From positions 1 to 31,959 of the forward strand of contig DXYE01000019.1 in NCBI GenBank assembly GCA_019415985.1: DNA of 31,959 bases. The letters are read 5' to 3'. The stretch's first letter is position 1. Each line of letters opens with the position of its first letter. Shown piece after piece: positions 1-8,566 of the stretch. Source of the DNA: Clostridiales bacterium. GTDB taxonomy: Bacteria; Bacillota; Clostridia; Oscillospirales; CAG-272. A program made the translations under genes and the position numbers. Under the pieces are notes generated by a model. That model was not told the origin of the DNA. It did no database searches and worked only from the letters and a program-made list of their open reading frames with translations.

Positions 1-47
1 ATCTATATCTGGATATATCTAGCCCTTCATTCCCCGGGCAGACTGAC

Positions 48-1778
48 TCATTGCTCTGTATGTAAAAGTGAAAGCCTCGAACCTTCTTCCAGCATTTCCT
101 CAGCAGTATGCAACAGAGTCTCCGTTGTCTGCATACCTCCCATAATGCGTGCGATTTCTCTTACGCGCCCTTCCTTTTGCAGCGGCAAAACAGAGGTTTC
201 CATTCTACCGTTTTTTTCATCCTTTGCAATGAGAAAATGGTGGTCAGCAACTGCTGCAATCTGTGCGGAATGGGTAACACAGAGCACCTGGCATTGAGAT
301 GCGGAACTGAGTTCGTGCAGCTTCAATCCGATCTTATGGGACGTTTTACCGGACACGCCTGTATCCACCTCATCGAATATCACGGTTCCGGTTCCATCTT
401 TGTCGGCCATCGCACATTTAGCAGACAGCATAATTCGTGCCAATTCTCCGCCTGAAGCGATTTGCGACATGCTTCTGAGCGGTTCACCCGGGTTGGTCGC
501 AATCATAAATTCTACCGCGTCAGCCCCGTTCTCGCTGTATCTCATCTCTCCGTTCGGTTCCCGCAACGGCTGTATATCCACCCGAAAATGGACCTTCTGC
601 ATATCCAAAAACGCAAGGCCATCGATCATTTTCTTTTCCAGCTGTACCGCTGCCCGCTTACGCACATCCGTTAACTTTGCAGCAGATTCCTGTACCCTTT
701 GCAATTGCCGATCACGTTCTTTTGACAGTTCCTCAAGCCTTAAATCCGCTTCCTCGATTTCTGCCAATTCGGCGGACGCCTTTTCACGAAACATCAGAAT
801 TTCCCGGATACTCTCGCCATACTTACGTCTGAGCTTGGCAATTGTATCTAAGCGGCTTTCAATTTTGTCAAGCCGCGATGTGAGATCTCCCGCACGTTCC
901 TCCTCTTCTATCAGCGCATACACGGTCTCACCGATATCCTCCAGTTCAAACCGCATTCCATCCAGTTTTTCCGCATAGGCGCCCGCGTCTGGCAGTATAT
1001 CCGTCAGCTGTATAAGCGCAGCCGAAGCCTTTTCCAGTAGATCATATGCCGCGTAGCCCTTTTCGCTTCTGTAGAGCATACGGTACACGGCTTTCGCATA
1101 TTTTGACGTCTTTTCATAATTCAAAAGCCTATGCTTTGCCTTTTCAAGCTCTTCCTCCTCATGCTCCTTTAGGCGCGCACCATCAATATCCGCAATTTGA
1201 TAGGCAAGCATCTCCGTCAGCCGAGCCTTTTCCTTTTCCTTTTTCTGCAATTCGAGTATTTCAGACATCAGAGACGCATATTTCCGATATTGCTCCCGAT
1301 ACGCTTGCAACACCTCGTCATCATGGGCAAATTCATCCAGAATACTCCTGTGACTTGCGGCATTCAACAGCTTTTGGTTGTCGTGCTGGCCATGGATGTC
1401 AATCAGCTTTCCGGCTATTTCACGCTGAAGAGACACCGGAATAGTTCTGCCGTTGAGCTTGGTCTGTGATTTTCCCTCTGCCGTAATATTTCTTTGCAGG
1501 AGAAGAGCGCCATCCTCGTCCGGTGATACGCCGAGCTCTGCCAGGTCCCGTACTGCGGCATCCCCTATCTCTGTAAAATACCCGGAAACCATAGCCGAAC
1601 GCTCACCGGTTCGTATAATATCCTTCGGCGGTTTTTTACCAAGCAGCAAATTGATCGCATCAACAATCATCGATTTGCCCGCTCCGGTCTCTCCGGTCAA
1701 TACGGTGAAGCCGCGGGAGAAATCCAAATCAACCTGCTTGATCACAGCAATATTTTGTAAATGTAAGGATGTCAGCAT
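48..1778 (-). CDS. recN: DNA repair protein RecN
   Basis: SMC-like ATPase that acts at double-strand breaks during recombinational repair in the cytoplasm. The N-terminus has the RecN opening (LTSLHLQNIAVI) and a Walker A motif GETGAGKS at about residues 29-36. A long charged coiled-coil middle follows, then the C-terminal ATPase half with a signature-like GGELARIMLS and Walker B VIFDEVDTGVSG. About 576 residues, slightly longer than the usual 550-570. I chose the ATG at 1778 because it gives the family N-terminus. An in-frame TTG at 1790 is the alternative. The clear Shine-Dalgarno (GAAAGGAG, 1813-1820) is too far for either, but suits a short leader ORF that overlaps this start. Last gene of the tlyA-nadK-argR-recN cluster. 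Confidence 0.96.
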   Translation of the reverse strand: MLTSLHLQNIAVIKQVDLDFSRGFTVLTGETGAGKSMIVDAINLLLGKKPPKDIIRTGERSAMVSGYFTEIGDAAVRDLAELGVSPDEDGALLLQRNITAEGKSQTKLNGRTIPVSLQREIAGKLIDIHGQHDNQKLLNAASHRSILDEFAHDDEVLQAYREQYRKYASLMSEILELQKKEKEKARLTEMLAYQIADIDGARLKEHEEEELEKAKHRLLNYEKTSKYAKAVYRMLYRSEKGYAAYDLLEKASAALIQLTDILPDAGAYAEKLDGMRFELEDIGETVYALIEEEERAGDLTSRLDKIESRLDTIAKLRRKYGESIREILMFREKASAELAEIEEADLRLEELSKERDRQLQRVQESAAKLTDVRKRAAVQLEKKMIDGLAFLDMQKVHFRVDIQPLREPNGEMRYSENGADAVEFMIATNPGEPLRSMSQIASGGELARIMLSAKCAMADKDGTGTVIFDEVDTGVSGKTSHKIGLKLHELSSASQCQVLCVTHSAQIAAVADHHFLIAKDEKNGRMETSVLPLQKEGRVREIARIMGGMQTTETLLHTAEEMLEEGSRLSLLHTEQ

Positions 1779-1801
1779 ATATATGACCAATGCTTTCGCA
1801 T
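1772..1801 (-). promoter_or_regulatory. Possible 9-codon leader ORF overlapping the recN start
   Basis: An ATG at 1801 opens the peptide MRKHWSYIC and stops at TGA 1774-1772, overlapping the recN ATG (1778) in ATGCTGA. It sits 11 bases after the only good Shine-Dalgarno upstream of recN (1813-1820). The same stretch forms a hairpin (CTTTCGC/GCGAAAG) over the leader start. Translational coupling is inferred, not shown. Confidence 0.35.
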
Positions 1802-1935
1802 AAAGCGAAAGTCTCCTTTCATTCGAAACTGCGTCAGCGGAACTGAATGATGCCCGCTAAATCAAAATCAGTATTACAAAAGGAAGGCGATGATTTTGTC
1901 CTGCTTTTTAATCTACGAGAAAACCTGTCGGCCGT

Positions 1936-2379
1936 TCATATCATAAGGCTGCCTTTACAGAACGCCTCTGCCATCTCACGTGACCGCATAACTATGAGGA
2001 TGGTGTCGTCTCCGGCTACACTGCCGACAATTCCCATCATCTTCTGTGCATCAATAGCTGCGGCCGCAGCCTGTGCCATCCCCGGGTAGGTCTTGAGAAC
2101 GACAAGATTTTCTGCAAAATCCATATGAATGACTGTTTCTTTAATAATATTCTGATATTTTGCCGAAGCCTTCCCATCGCCCACCGGCGACGCTGCATAT
2201 TTATATTGGCCGTTTACACCGGCAACCTTTATAAGCTTCAACTTTTTGATATCGCGCGATATGGTCGCCTGGGTCGCATCAAAGCCAAATTCACGGAGCT
2301 TGCGTATCAGCTCGTCCTGCGTTTCTATATCATATTCAGAAATGAGTTCCAGTATCTTTTCGTGTCTATTTTGTTTCAT
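1936..2379 (-). CDS. argR: Arginine repressor ArgR/AhrC
   Basis: Hexameric L-arginine-responsive DNA-binding regulator of arginine biosynthesis and catabolism. Residues 1-70 form the winged helix-turn-helix typical of ArgR (KILELISEYDIETQDEL, then the recognition helix TQATISRDIKKLKLIK). The C-terminal oligomerisation and arginine-binding domain contains the family GDDT motif (VAGDDTILIVMRS). At 147 residues it is of normal family length. The start has GGAAAGG about 8 bases upstream. It lies between nadK and recN, where Firmicute ArgR genes are commonly found, so it is probably the housekeeping copy. 157 bases separate it from recN. Confidence 0.96.
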   Translation of the reverse strand: MKQNRHEKILELISEYDIETQDELIRKLREFGFDATQATISRDIKKLKLIKVAGVNGQYKYAASPVGDGKASAKYQNIIKETVIHMDFAENLVVLKTYPGMAQAAAAAIDAQKMMGIVGSVAGDDTILIVMRSREMAEAFCKGSLMI

Positions 2380-2422
2380 TCCATGCCCTTTCCTTCCTTT
2401 GTACAGCCGTGTGGGCTGTTTT

Positions 2423-3289
2423 TCAAAACTTATCTCCCATCTTTTTGCTCAGCACGGAAAAAAAGCTGTAGCTATGGACGCGCAGCATTCTCGTAACGAC
2501 CTCTGACCTCTGAATTCTCACGATATCGTGAGGCAGCAGCCGGAAATTTGTTCTCCCGTCTACCGTGAGGTACGCTTCTCCGCGTCTTCCCATATTTTCG
2601 ATCTCCAATACAGAATCGGGCGAAAGAACCATTGGCCGCGAATCAAGCGCATGCGGACATACAGGCGTCAGACAGATTCCGCCGAGATTCGGATCAATAA
2701 TCGGTCCTCCAGCCGACATAGAATATGCCGTCGAACCGGTTGGCGTTGCTGCAATAATACCATCGCTGTGATATGTGCTCACCGGACAGCCGTCACAGGA
2801 AAGGATGATATCTACCATGCGTGAGAGCCGCCCATTGGATACAACGGCGTCATTGAGAGCAGGCGGCATTTTATGCACCTGTCTTCCGTCCCTTATAACA
2901 GCGGCATCCAGCATCATACGTGACTCCATAGTATAGGAACCCTCGAAAATTTTGTGAAGAAGCTCCAACTCCGTCTGTTCTATTTCAGCCAAAAAGCCAA
3001 TGCGCCCCAGGTTAACGCCGATAATAGGAATACCGAACGAAGCGCATCTTCCGGCTGCACGAATAATAGATCCGTCTCCGCCGAAAATAATGAGCAGATC
3101 CGTATCCCGATACAGCGTGTCATCACCGCAAAAAGTAAGCCGTCCGGGATAATACGGCTCAAGGTGTTTTCGAAACCGCTCAGAAAGCAGCAGACTGACC
3201 CGATATTTCACAATCATACGCAGAACCCTGCGGGCGAGTGCGAGATTTTTATCTTTATCGGGATTTAAAACAAGAGAAATCCTCTCCAT
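2423..3289 (-). CDS. nadK: NAD kinase
   Basis: Phosphorylates NAD to NADP using ATP or polyphosphate; cytoplasmic. The diagnostic GGDGS motif is at residues 70-74 (IIFGGDGSIIRAA), followed by the NDAVVSNG segment and the glycine-rich TPTGSTAYSMSAGGPII substrate-binding stretch. 288 residues is normal for the family. The ATG start has only a weak purine-rich site (AGGAAAACGG) upstream. The gene is 43 bases from argR and is probably co-transcribed with it. The 295 bases separating it from tlyA are unusually long for this cluster and carry a tetranucleotide repeat. Confidence 0.96.
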   Translation of the reverse strand: MERISLVLNPDKDKNLALARRVLRMIVKYRVSLLLSERFRKHLEPYYPGRLTFCGDDTLYRDTDLLIIFGGDGSIIRAAGRCASFGIPIIGVNLGRIGFLAEIEQTELELLHKIFEGSYTMESRMMLDAAVIRDGRQVHKMPPALNDAVVSNGRLSRMVDIILSCDGCPVSTYHSDGIIAATPTGSTAYSMSAGGPIIDPNLGGICLTPVCPHALDSRPMVLSPDSVLEIENMGRRGEAYLTVDGRTNFRLLPHDIVRIQRSEVVTRMLRVHSYSFFSVLSKKMGDKF

Positions 3290-3446
3290 ATATACACCGT
3301 TTTCCTATTCTTGATTGCCGATCTCATTTCGGCCATATAAGACGCCCAGCTATGACATTAGAACACACCGATTTCTGTCTGAGCAAGCCTTGCATCCGTG
3401 CTCGTCTCCGCAGGATTCGCAATCTTTTCTTTCACGGGAATTTCCG

Positions 3447-3469
3447 CAAACAAACAAACAAACAAACAA
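3447..3469. repeat. Tetranucleotide tract (CAAA)5 between tlyA and nadK
   Basis: Five perfect CAAA units plus a partial one lie in the 295-base gap between tlyA and nadK (TTTG on the coding strand of these genes). It is inside no convincing ORF and I see no other feature in this gap. Such tracts can change length by slippage, but nothing here shows that expression depends on it. Confidence 0.6.
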
Positions 3470-3584
3470 CATCTGTCCAGCTAAAAGATATCCCACTACT
3501 CCCGTACACGTTTATCGCTATATATTTTATGGAGCCGGAGAGGCAACGGTCTGCCCTATGCTTCTCAGCTTACAGTGTCTGCCG

Positions 3585-4379
3585 TTAGAAACATTTCAGA
3601 CGAATCTCATTTTCGGTCAGCAATGTTTCACTGCCTCCGGGACACCGTAAAAAAAGCGCCAGATACTCACGATTGCCATCACCGCCCAAAATGGGCGATG
3701 GCATAATGTCACGCAGAAAAAGCCCCTGTTTCCGCGCGGCTTCCCTCAGCTCCAATATGACTCTCAGATGCGTCCGCTGATCACGTACAATTCCTCTCTT
3801 GTTCAGAGCCGCGCGGCCCGCCTCGAACTGAGGCTTTATCAAAGCCGTAAATTTACCATTGTTTCCGCCCGTATAGTATTTGAGCGTTTGGACGACCGGA
3901 ACAAAAACATGCGTCAAAGAAATAAACGATACATCTGCTGTAATGAAATCTGCTCTGCCTCCAATAACATCAGCATTTAGATTTTTCACATGAAAATTTT
4001 CCATATTTACGATGCGAGAATCTTCTTTCAGCTTCTCCGCCAACTGCTGAGAACCCGAATCAATGGCATATACCACCCTGGCTCCATGCTGCAGGAGACA
4101 ATCTGTAAAGCCGCCGGTCGATGCGCCGATATCCACACAGCGAAAATTTTGAACCGTCAGGCCGAACTGCCGGAGCGCGGCCTCCAGTTTCAGACCGCCG
4201 CGGCCGACATACGGCATCACATCGCCTTTGATCTCCACATGATTTTTTTCAGTCACCGAAGCAGATGGTTTGCGTACACATTCATCATCGACATAAATAT
4301 TTCCGTTTATAATAAGCTGCTTCGCCTTCTGTCTGCTTTCTGCAAACCCAAATTGATGCAGAAATGCGTCCAATCTCAT
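3585..4379 (-). CDS. tlyA: TlyA-family 16S/23S rRNA 2'-O-methyltransferase (hemolysin A family)
   Basis: Residues 1-60 are an S4 RNA-binding domain (MRLDAFLHQFGFAESRQKAK, then INGNIYVDDECVRKPS). An FtsJ-type Rossmann methyltransferase follows, with the SAM-binding motif VDIGASTGGFTDCLLQ. TlyA proteins methylate ribose positions in rRNA and are often mis-annotated as hemolysins. I start at the ATG at 4379, which has AAGGAG 5 bases upstream and yields the family N-terminus. The reading frame stays open for 26 more codons upstream, but that extension has no S4 homology. About 264 residues, normal length. First gene of the tlyA-nadK-argR-recN group. Confidence 0.94.
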   Translation of the reverse strand: MRLDAFLHQFGFAESRQKAKQLIINGNIYVDDECVRKPSASVTEKNHVEIKGDVMPYVGRGGLKLEAALRQFGLTVQNFRCVDIGASTGGFTDCLLQHGARVVYAIDSGSQQLAEKLKEDSRIVNMENFHVKNLNADVIGGRADFITADVSFISLTHVFVPVVQTLKYYTGGNNGKFTALIKPQFEAGRAALNKRGIVRDQRTHLRVILELREAARKQGLFLRDIMPSPILGGDGNREYLALFLRCPGGSETLLTENEIRLKCF

Positions 4380-4792
4380 TGCTCCTTCATCCACAGTCCG
4401 GCAAAACCTTCCATTCGCTGAATTTGTTTTTACGCAGTTCACAAGGCCTGCAACCATTGGTCATAGTCATATGCTTGATACAATTCACTACCGCAGCTTT
4501 GCTATATGCAACATAACTTTTTGCCTCAAAAAGAATTGTCGTCTTTACAAGCAAATGAATATTTCCAATTTTAAGGTGTAGAAAAGGGTTCCCTGCTCTC
4601 TATTTACAGGCCGCTCCGGATTCGTCAGAACACTCTGTTTATACGACAAAAATGGCATCCAACTGCAAACAGCGTATAAGCGGTCAGAGTTTACTGAAAA
4701 TTCTTGATGCAGCACGTCCGCTTTTCTCAAGCGAAATCTTTCAACGTGTAAAGCGGAAGTCATCTTTCTTTTTTTGTTATAAACCCCTATAT

Positions 4793-4821
4793 ATTATAAC
4801 ATTATCTGCAATAAATTACAA
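4793..4821 (-). promoter_or_regulatory. Predicted sigma-A promoter reading toward tlyA
   Basis: On the minus strand, TTGTAA (4816-4821), a 17-base spacer and TATAAT (4793-4798) make a near-consensus promoter. Transcription would start near 4786 and leave a leader of about 400 bases before tlyA. No terminator or known riboswitch was recognised in that leader (4380-4786), and no ORF there is convincing. Confidence 0.6.
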
Positions 4822-4864
4822 GACATCCATCTTCTTTCCTCCTATTTTATTTTTTGAATACCCC

Positions 4865-4893
4865 TTTTCATTTTTGGACATTTATGGTATAAT
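4865..4893 (+). promoter_or_regulatory. Predicted promoter 1 of the cell-wall operon
   Basis: TTTTCA (4865-4870), a 17-base spacer and a perfect TATAAT (4888-4893). The -10 box is the first part of repeat copy 1. It lies about 365 bases upstream of the asnB-like start. The second repeat copy carries another TATAAT (5001-5006) with no clear -35 box. Confidence 0.5.
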
Positions 4894-4952
4894 GTGCACG
4901 GCATATTCTTTCATCACCGTAAAACCGCGGTGGGCCGTGCACCGCAGTTTTG
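4886..4952 (+). repeat. Tandem leader repeat, copy 1
   Basis: A 67-bp unit that begins GGTATAAT and ends GCAGTTTTG; about nine tenths identical to copy 2. It folds into a stem with TGCACGGC (4895-4902) pairing to GCCGTGCA (4934-4941), and an inner stem CACCG/CGGTG closing an 8-base loop. Confidence 0.75.
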
Positions 4953-4955
4953 TCC

Positions 4956-4974
4956 GACTGAGCTATGCTCAGTC
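4956..4974 (+). other. Perfect 8-bp hairpin between the two leader repeats
   Basis: GACTGAGC and GCTCAGTC flank a 3-base TAT loop. There is no U-tract after it, so it is not a standard intrinsic terminator. It lies directly after repeat copy 1 and has no equivalent after copy 2. Confidence 0.55.
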
Positions 4975-4998
4975 TTCCAAACTGCCGGATTTTATCAG

Positions 4999-5065
4999 GG
5001 TATAATAGGCACGGCATATTCTTTTATCACCGTAAAACCGCGGTGGGCTGTGTACCGCAATTTTG
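4999..5065 (+). repeat. Tandem leader repeat, copy 2
   Basis: Same 67-bp unit as copy 1, offset by 113 bases and again starting with GGTATAAT. In the outer stem, CACGGC faces GCTGTG. A C-to-T change therefore becomes a G-U pair, so the core hairpin is kept. Both copies are followed by CTGCCGGATT (4982 and 5079). The rest of the leader to 5256 shows only the AAGGAG site of the next gene. Confidence 0.75.
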
Positions 5066-5256
5066 CATTCTGCAACTCTGCCGGATTACAACATACCGGT
5101 TTATATTAGAGATATCTTTCAACGAATGAACATTAAAATTATACAATCTGAAACGCTCGGATTATCTATATTTTTGAATTTTTGCGTTTATTCGCAAGTG
5201 CGTGCTGATATCATCTCAGTTCAAATGAATTCCGCGTTGGAAGCAAGGAGTATTTC

Positions 5257-7116
5257 ATGTGTGGATTTGTGGGGTTTACCACTAAAATAAACAATCAAGA
5301 GGAAAAGCAAAAGATTCTCAACAAAATGATGAACCGCATTGTTCACAGAGGACCGGATATGGGCGGAAGCTTTGCTGACGATTTTGTGGCCCTAGGCTTC
5401 AGGCGCCTCAGTATTATCGATCTGTCAGAAGCCGCCGGACAGCCTCTCTTCAACGAGGACCGTACTGTAGCTCTTGTTTTCAATGGAGAGATCTATAACT
5501 TCAAAGCGCTGCGCGCAGAACTGATTGAGGCCGGACACGTTTTCATTTCCGAAACGGATTCCGAGGTGCTTGTGCATGGTTGGGAGGAATACGGCGAAGC
5601 GCTGCTACATCGCCTCCGCGGTATGTTCTCCTTTGTTCTCTGGGATCAAAAGAAAAGACTCCTTCTCGGTGCGCGTGACATTTTTGGCATCAAGCCTCAT
5701 TATTATGCACAAATGAAGGATGGCTCTCTTCTTTTCGGTTCTGAGATCAAAAGCTTTCTTGAGCACCCCGCTTTTGAAAAAAAAGTTAATAAAGATGCGC
5801 TTCTTCCCTATCTTACCTTTCAATATTCAGCGCTTCAGGAAACCTTTTTTGACGGTGTCTTCAAGCTTCCCCCAGCTCATTATTATACCTTTCAGGATGG
5901 ACAGCTTCGGGTTAAGCCGTATTGGGAGGTTGCTTTTTCACCGAGAACCAGCACTTTTGAAGAAGCGGTCGATCGTGTGGACCGTACAGTTCGGGAATCT
6001 GTTGAGGCCCACAGAATAAGCGATGTCAGGGTCGGTTCCTTTCTGTCCGGAGGCGTGGATTCCAGTTATATTACCGCCGCGCTCATGCCGGACAAAACCT
6101 TTTCCGTTGGCTTTAAGCGCGAGGGAGATGGCTTTTTTGACGAAACCTCCTATGCAAAGGAGCTGTCTCAAATTCTCGGTGTTGAAAACTTTTCGGAAAT
6201 GCTCAATCCCGATGCCTGCTTTGAGGCGTTCCCGGATATTCAATACCATATGGACGAGCCGCAGTCGAATCCCTCCTCTGTTCCGCTCTATTTTTTAGCT
6301 AAGTTGGCAAAACAGCATGTCACAGTTGTTCTCTCGGGAGAAGGTGCGGATGAACTATTCGCAGGTTATGACTGGTATACTGATACAGGACCGGTCCGCC
6401 GCTTTAAGAAAATCCCGGCTCTTTTCAGGCATGCTCTCGCCGATGTTGCCAAAAGGCTCCCGCCCTTTAAAGGCAGAAGCTTTCTGCTGCGCGCCAGCGG
6501 CCGCCCGGAGGATTATTTCATGGGACAGGCACTCGTATTCGACGGAAAAGAGGCGGAGCATATTCTCACCCCCGCTTACCGGAACGGCCGACGTGCAGAA
6601 GATATCGTCAACGATATTTATTCAGAGGTCCGGGAAGAGGACGAGCTTACCAAAAAGCAGTATCTGGATATGAAGCTATGGCTGCCTGGAGATATACTCC
6701 TGAAAGCAGATAAAATGAGCATGGCTCATTCCCTTGAGCTTCGTGTACCGTTTTTAGACAAGCTGGTAATGGAAGAAGCGGAAACGCTGCCGACTTCCTA
6801 TAAGGTTAACGAAACAGATACAAAATACGTTTTGCGGAAAGCAGCAAATAAAATTCTTCCAGATGAATGGGCTGACCGAAAAAAAGCAGGATTTCCAGTA
6901 CCGATCCGTCATTGGCTCTGCGAGGAACCCTATTACAATCTGGTCAAAAATTATTTCATCAGTGATTTTGCGGCTGAGTTTTTTTACCGCGAAAAAATCG
7001 TCGCCCTGCTCGACCAGCACTATCAAAGGAAGGCAAACAACGGCAGAAAAATTTGGACCGTGTACACCTTTTTAGTCTGGTATAAACGTTTTTTCATCGA
7101 TGAGCATGAAGCGTGA
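5257..7116 (+). CDS. AsnB-type glutamine-dependent amidotransferase, probably amidating cell-wall D-Asp
   Basis: Class II glutamine amidotransferase fused to an asparagine-synthetase ATP-pyrophosphatase. The N-terminal Cys2 (MCGFVGF) is the glutaminase nucleophile. RIVHRGPD and FNGEIYNF belong to the glutaminase domain, and the P-loop SGGVDSS lies at residues 264-270. 619 residues, complete for the family. The start has AAGGAG 7 bases upstream. The sequence alone fits ordinary asparagine synthetase. However, the gene heads an operon with a D-Asp ligase-like protein, an aspartate racemase and MurE. AsnB-like enzymes of enterococci and AsnH of Lactococcus amidate the D-Asp cross-bridge, so I infer that role. 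Free-asparagine synthesis remains the alternative. Confidence 0.88.
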   Translation: MCGFVGFTTKINNQEEKQKILNKMMNRIVHRGPDMGGSFADDFVALGFRRLSIIDLSEAAGQPLFNEDRTVALVFNGEIYNFKALRAELIEAGHVFISETDSEVLVHGWEEYGEALLHRLRGMFSFVLWDQKKRLLLGARDIFGIKPHYYAQMKDGSLLFGSEIKSFLEHPAFEKKVNKDALLPYLTFQYSALQETFFDGVFKLPPAHYYTFQDGQLRVKPYWEVAFSPRTSTFEEAVDRVDRTVRESVEAHRISDVRVGSFLSGGVDSSYITAALMPDKTFSVGFKREGDGFFDETSYAKELSQILGVENFSEMLNPDACFEAFPDIQYHMDEPQSNPSSVPLYFLAKLAKQHVTVVLSGEGADELFAGYDWYTDTGPVRRFKKIPALFRHALADVAKRLPPFKGRSFLLRASGRPEDYFMGQALVFDGKEAEHILTPAYRNGRRAEDIVNDIYSEVREEDELTKKQYLDMKLWLPGDILLKADKMSMAHSLELRVPFLDKLVMEEAETLPTSYKVNETDTKYVLRKAANKILPDEWADRKKAGFPVPIRHWLCEEPYYNLVKNYFISDFAAEFFYREKIVALLDQHYQRKANNGRKIWTVYTFLVWYKRFFIDEHEA

Positions 7117-7188
7117 TTTTTCCTCTTAAAGAGAAAGATCGTCCGAAAGCTTAAAACAAGACGATACAGGAGAAAGGAAGCTGTCTTT

Positions 7189-8469
7189 ATGAACCCTACC
7201 GCCCCCAAAATCATTCCTGTTCTGATCGGTGCAGATCTCAATTGCTACAATGTAGCCCGCGCCTTTCACGAAGCATACGGTGTGATATCCCATGCTTTCG
7301 GAAGATATGCAATCGGTGCTACAAAGTCAAGCAGGATCGTCCGTTTTACTGAGGTTTCCGATCTTGACAATGACAATCGGTTTCTACAGACAATGGCTGC
7401 CTTTGCCGCATCACATAAAACAGAAAACAATGCTTTGATTTTGTTGGGATGTACAGACGATTATGCCAATTTAATTGCCAGAAATAAAGAAAAGCTTTCG
7501 GGTGATTTCATTGTTCCCTACAACGATGCGTCTATTATGGAGCTTCTCTCCTCAAAGGAGCGCTTTTATCAGTATTGCGATACCTACGGTATATCTCACC
7601 CGGCGACCAAGGTTCTTTTGAGTGTGCCCGCATCACTGGCGTCGCTGTCCGATTCTGTACTTGGTTTTCCATACCCGATCATCATTAAGCCGTCAAACAG
7701 TACCTTATATTGGAAGCACCCTTTCCCAAACATGGAAAAAGTATATACCGCAGACACGCCGGAGAAAGCCATGAAGATCCTCGAAAACATATTCGGCAGC
7801 GGGTATAACGACAGTGTCATTCTGCAGGACCGAATTCCCGGCGACGATTCGTGTATGTATGTTCTGACAACCTATTCCGGCAAAGATGGGCGCGTACACA
7901 TGATGTGTCTCGGCCACGTGCTGCTGGAAGAACATACGCCCAAAGGCCGGGGTAATCATGCTGCCATCCTGACCGAATCCAGACCGGAGGTTGCAGAGCC
8001 TCTGCGCAGAATGCTCGACAGTATTTCCTATACAGGTTTTGCCAATTTCGATTTGAAATATGACAGACGCGATGGAACATGGCGCGCCTTTGAAATTAAT
8101 CTCCGCCAGGGTAGAAGCAATTATTATGTCACCGCTTCCGGCGAAAATATCGCCCGGTATGTGGTAGAGGATTATGTGACGGATTCTCTTACGGCGGAAA
8201 TCAAAACAGCGAACAGACCTATTCTGTGGACAGCGATTCCAAAGGGTGTGGTCCGCCGGTATGTGAAGGATTCGGTGTGCCTCGCTGAGGCTGAGAAAAG
8301 GATTCGCTCAAAACAGCACTTTGCTTCTCTTTGGTATCCCTACGATCTCCGCTTCAATCCTCGCAGACTGTTCTATGTTCTTGCACACAGTTTGAATCAT
8401 TTTCGAAAGTACCGCAAATATTATTCCGACCACGGAGAAGTTTCTTTCTCCTCTTCCCAGTCCGGCTGA
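7189..8469 (+). CDS. ATP-grasp carboxylate-amine ligase, probable D-aspartate ligase
   Basis: 426-residue ATP-grasp protein. The N-terminal pre-ATP-grasp Rossmann-like part (PVLIGADLNCYNVARAFHE) is followed by the ATP-grasp core with the nucleotide-binding lysine segment (YPIIIKPSNS), the metal-binding FDLKYDRRDG and FEINLRQGRS. Length and layout match Enterococcus faecium Asl, which joins D-Asp to the side-chain amine of L-Lys in UDP-MurNAc-pentapeptide. A strong GGAGAAAGGAAG site precedes the ATG. The next gene encodes the racemase that would make its D-Asp substrate. Amino-acid specificity cannot be read from the sequence; another D-amino acid or dipeptide ligation is possible. Confidence 0.8.
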   Translation: MNPTAPKIIPVLIGADLNCYNVARAFHEAYGVISHAFGRYAIGATKSSRIVRFTEVSDLDNDNRFLQTMAAFAASHKTENNALILLGCTDDYANLIARNKEKLSGDFIVPYNDASIMELLSSKERFYQYCDTYGISHPATKVLLSVPASLASLSDSVLGFPYPIIIKPSNSTLYWKHPFPNMEKVYTADTPEKAMKILENIFGSGYNDSVILQDRIPGDDSCMYVLTTYSGKDGRVHMMCLGHVLLEEHTPKGRGNHAAILTESRPEVAEPLRRMLDSISYTGFANFDLKYDRRDGTWRAFEINLRQGRSNYYVTASGENIARYVVEDYVTDSLTAEIKTANRPILWTAIPKGVVRRYVKDSVCLAEAEKRIRSKQHFASLWYPYDLRFNPRRLFYVLAHSLNHFRKYRKYYSDHGEVSFSSSQSG

Positions 8470-8566
8470 CCCCGGTTATATGTCTACTCTTACCGTTTAT
8501 ATTCTCAGACTTTGATAGAAAGCCGCGGCGGCCCCGTTTTTCTTTACCCCGCGACAGGTATTCCAT

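Noticed and set aside
1847..2089. 80-codon plus-strand frame opposite argR
   Set aside because: Mostly the complement of argR; no RBS or homology.
4545..4763. 72-codon minus-strand frame upstream of tlyA as a small gene
   Set aside because: No adequate RBS, no recognisable domain, and no typical coding features; more likely leader sequence.
4920..4945. T-box-like ACCGCGGTGG in the leader of the AsnB-type gene
   Set aside because: The order is reversed relative to the T-box core GGTGGNACCGCG. There is no specifier-loop architecture, and the same element repeats 113 bases later as part of a simple hairpin.
4886..5088. CRISPR-like array in the leader repeats
   Set aside because: Only two copies, 67 bp long, with a 46-base spacing and no cas genes; the units carry promoter boxes instead.
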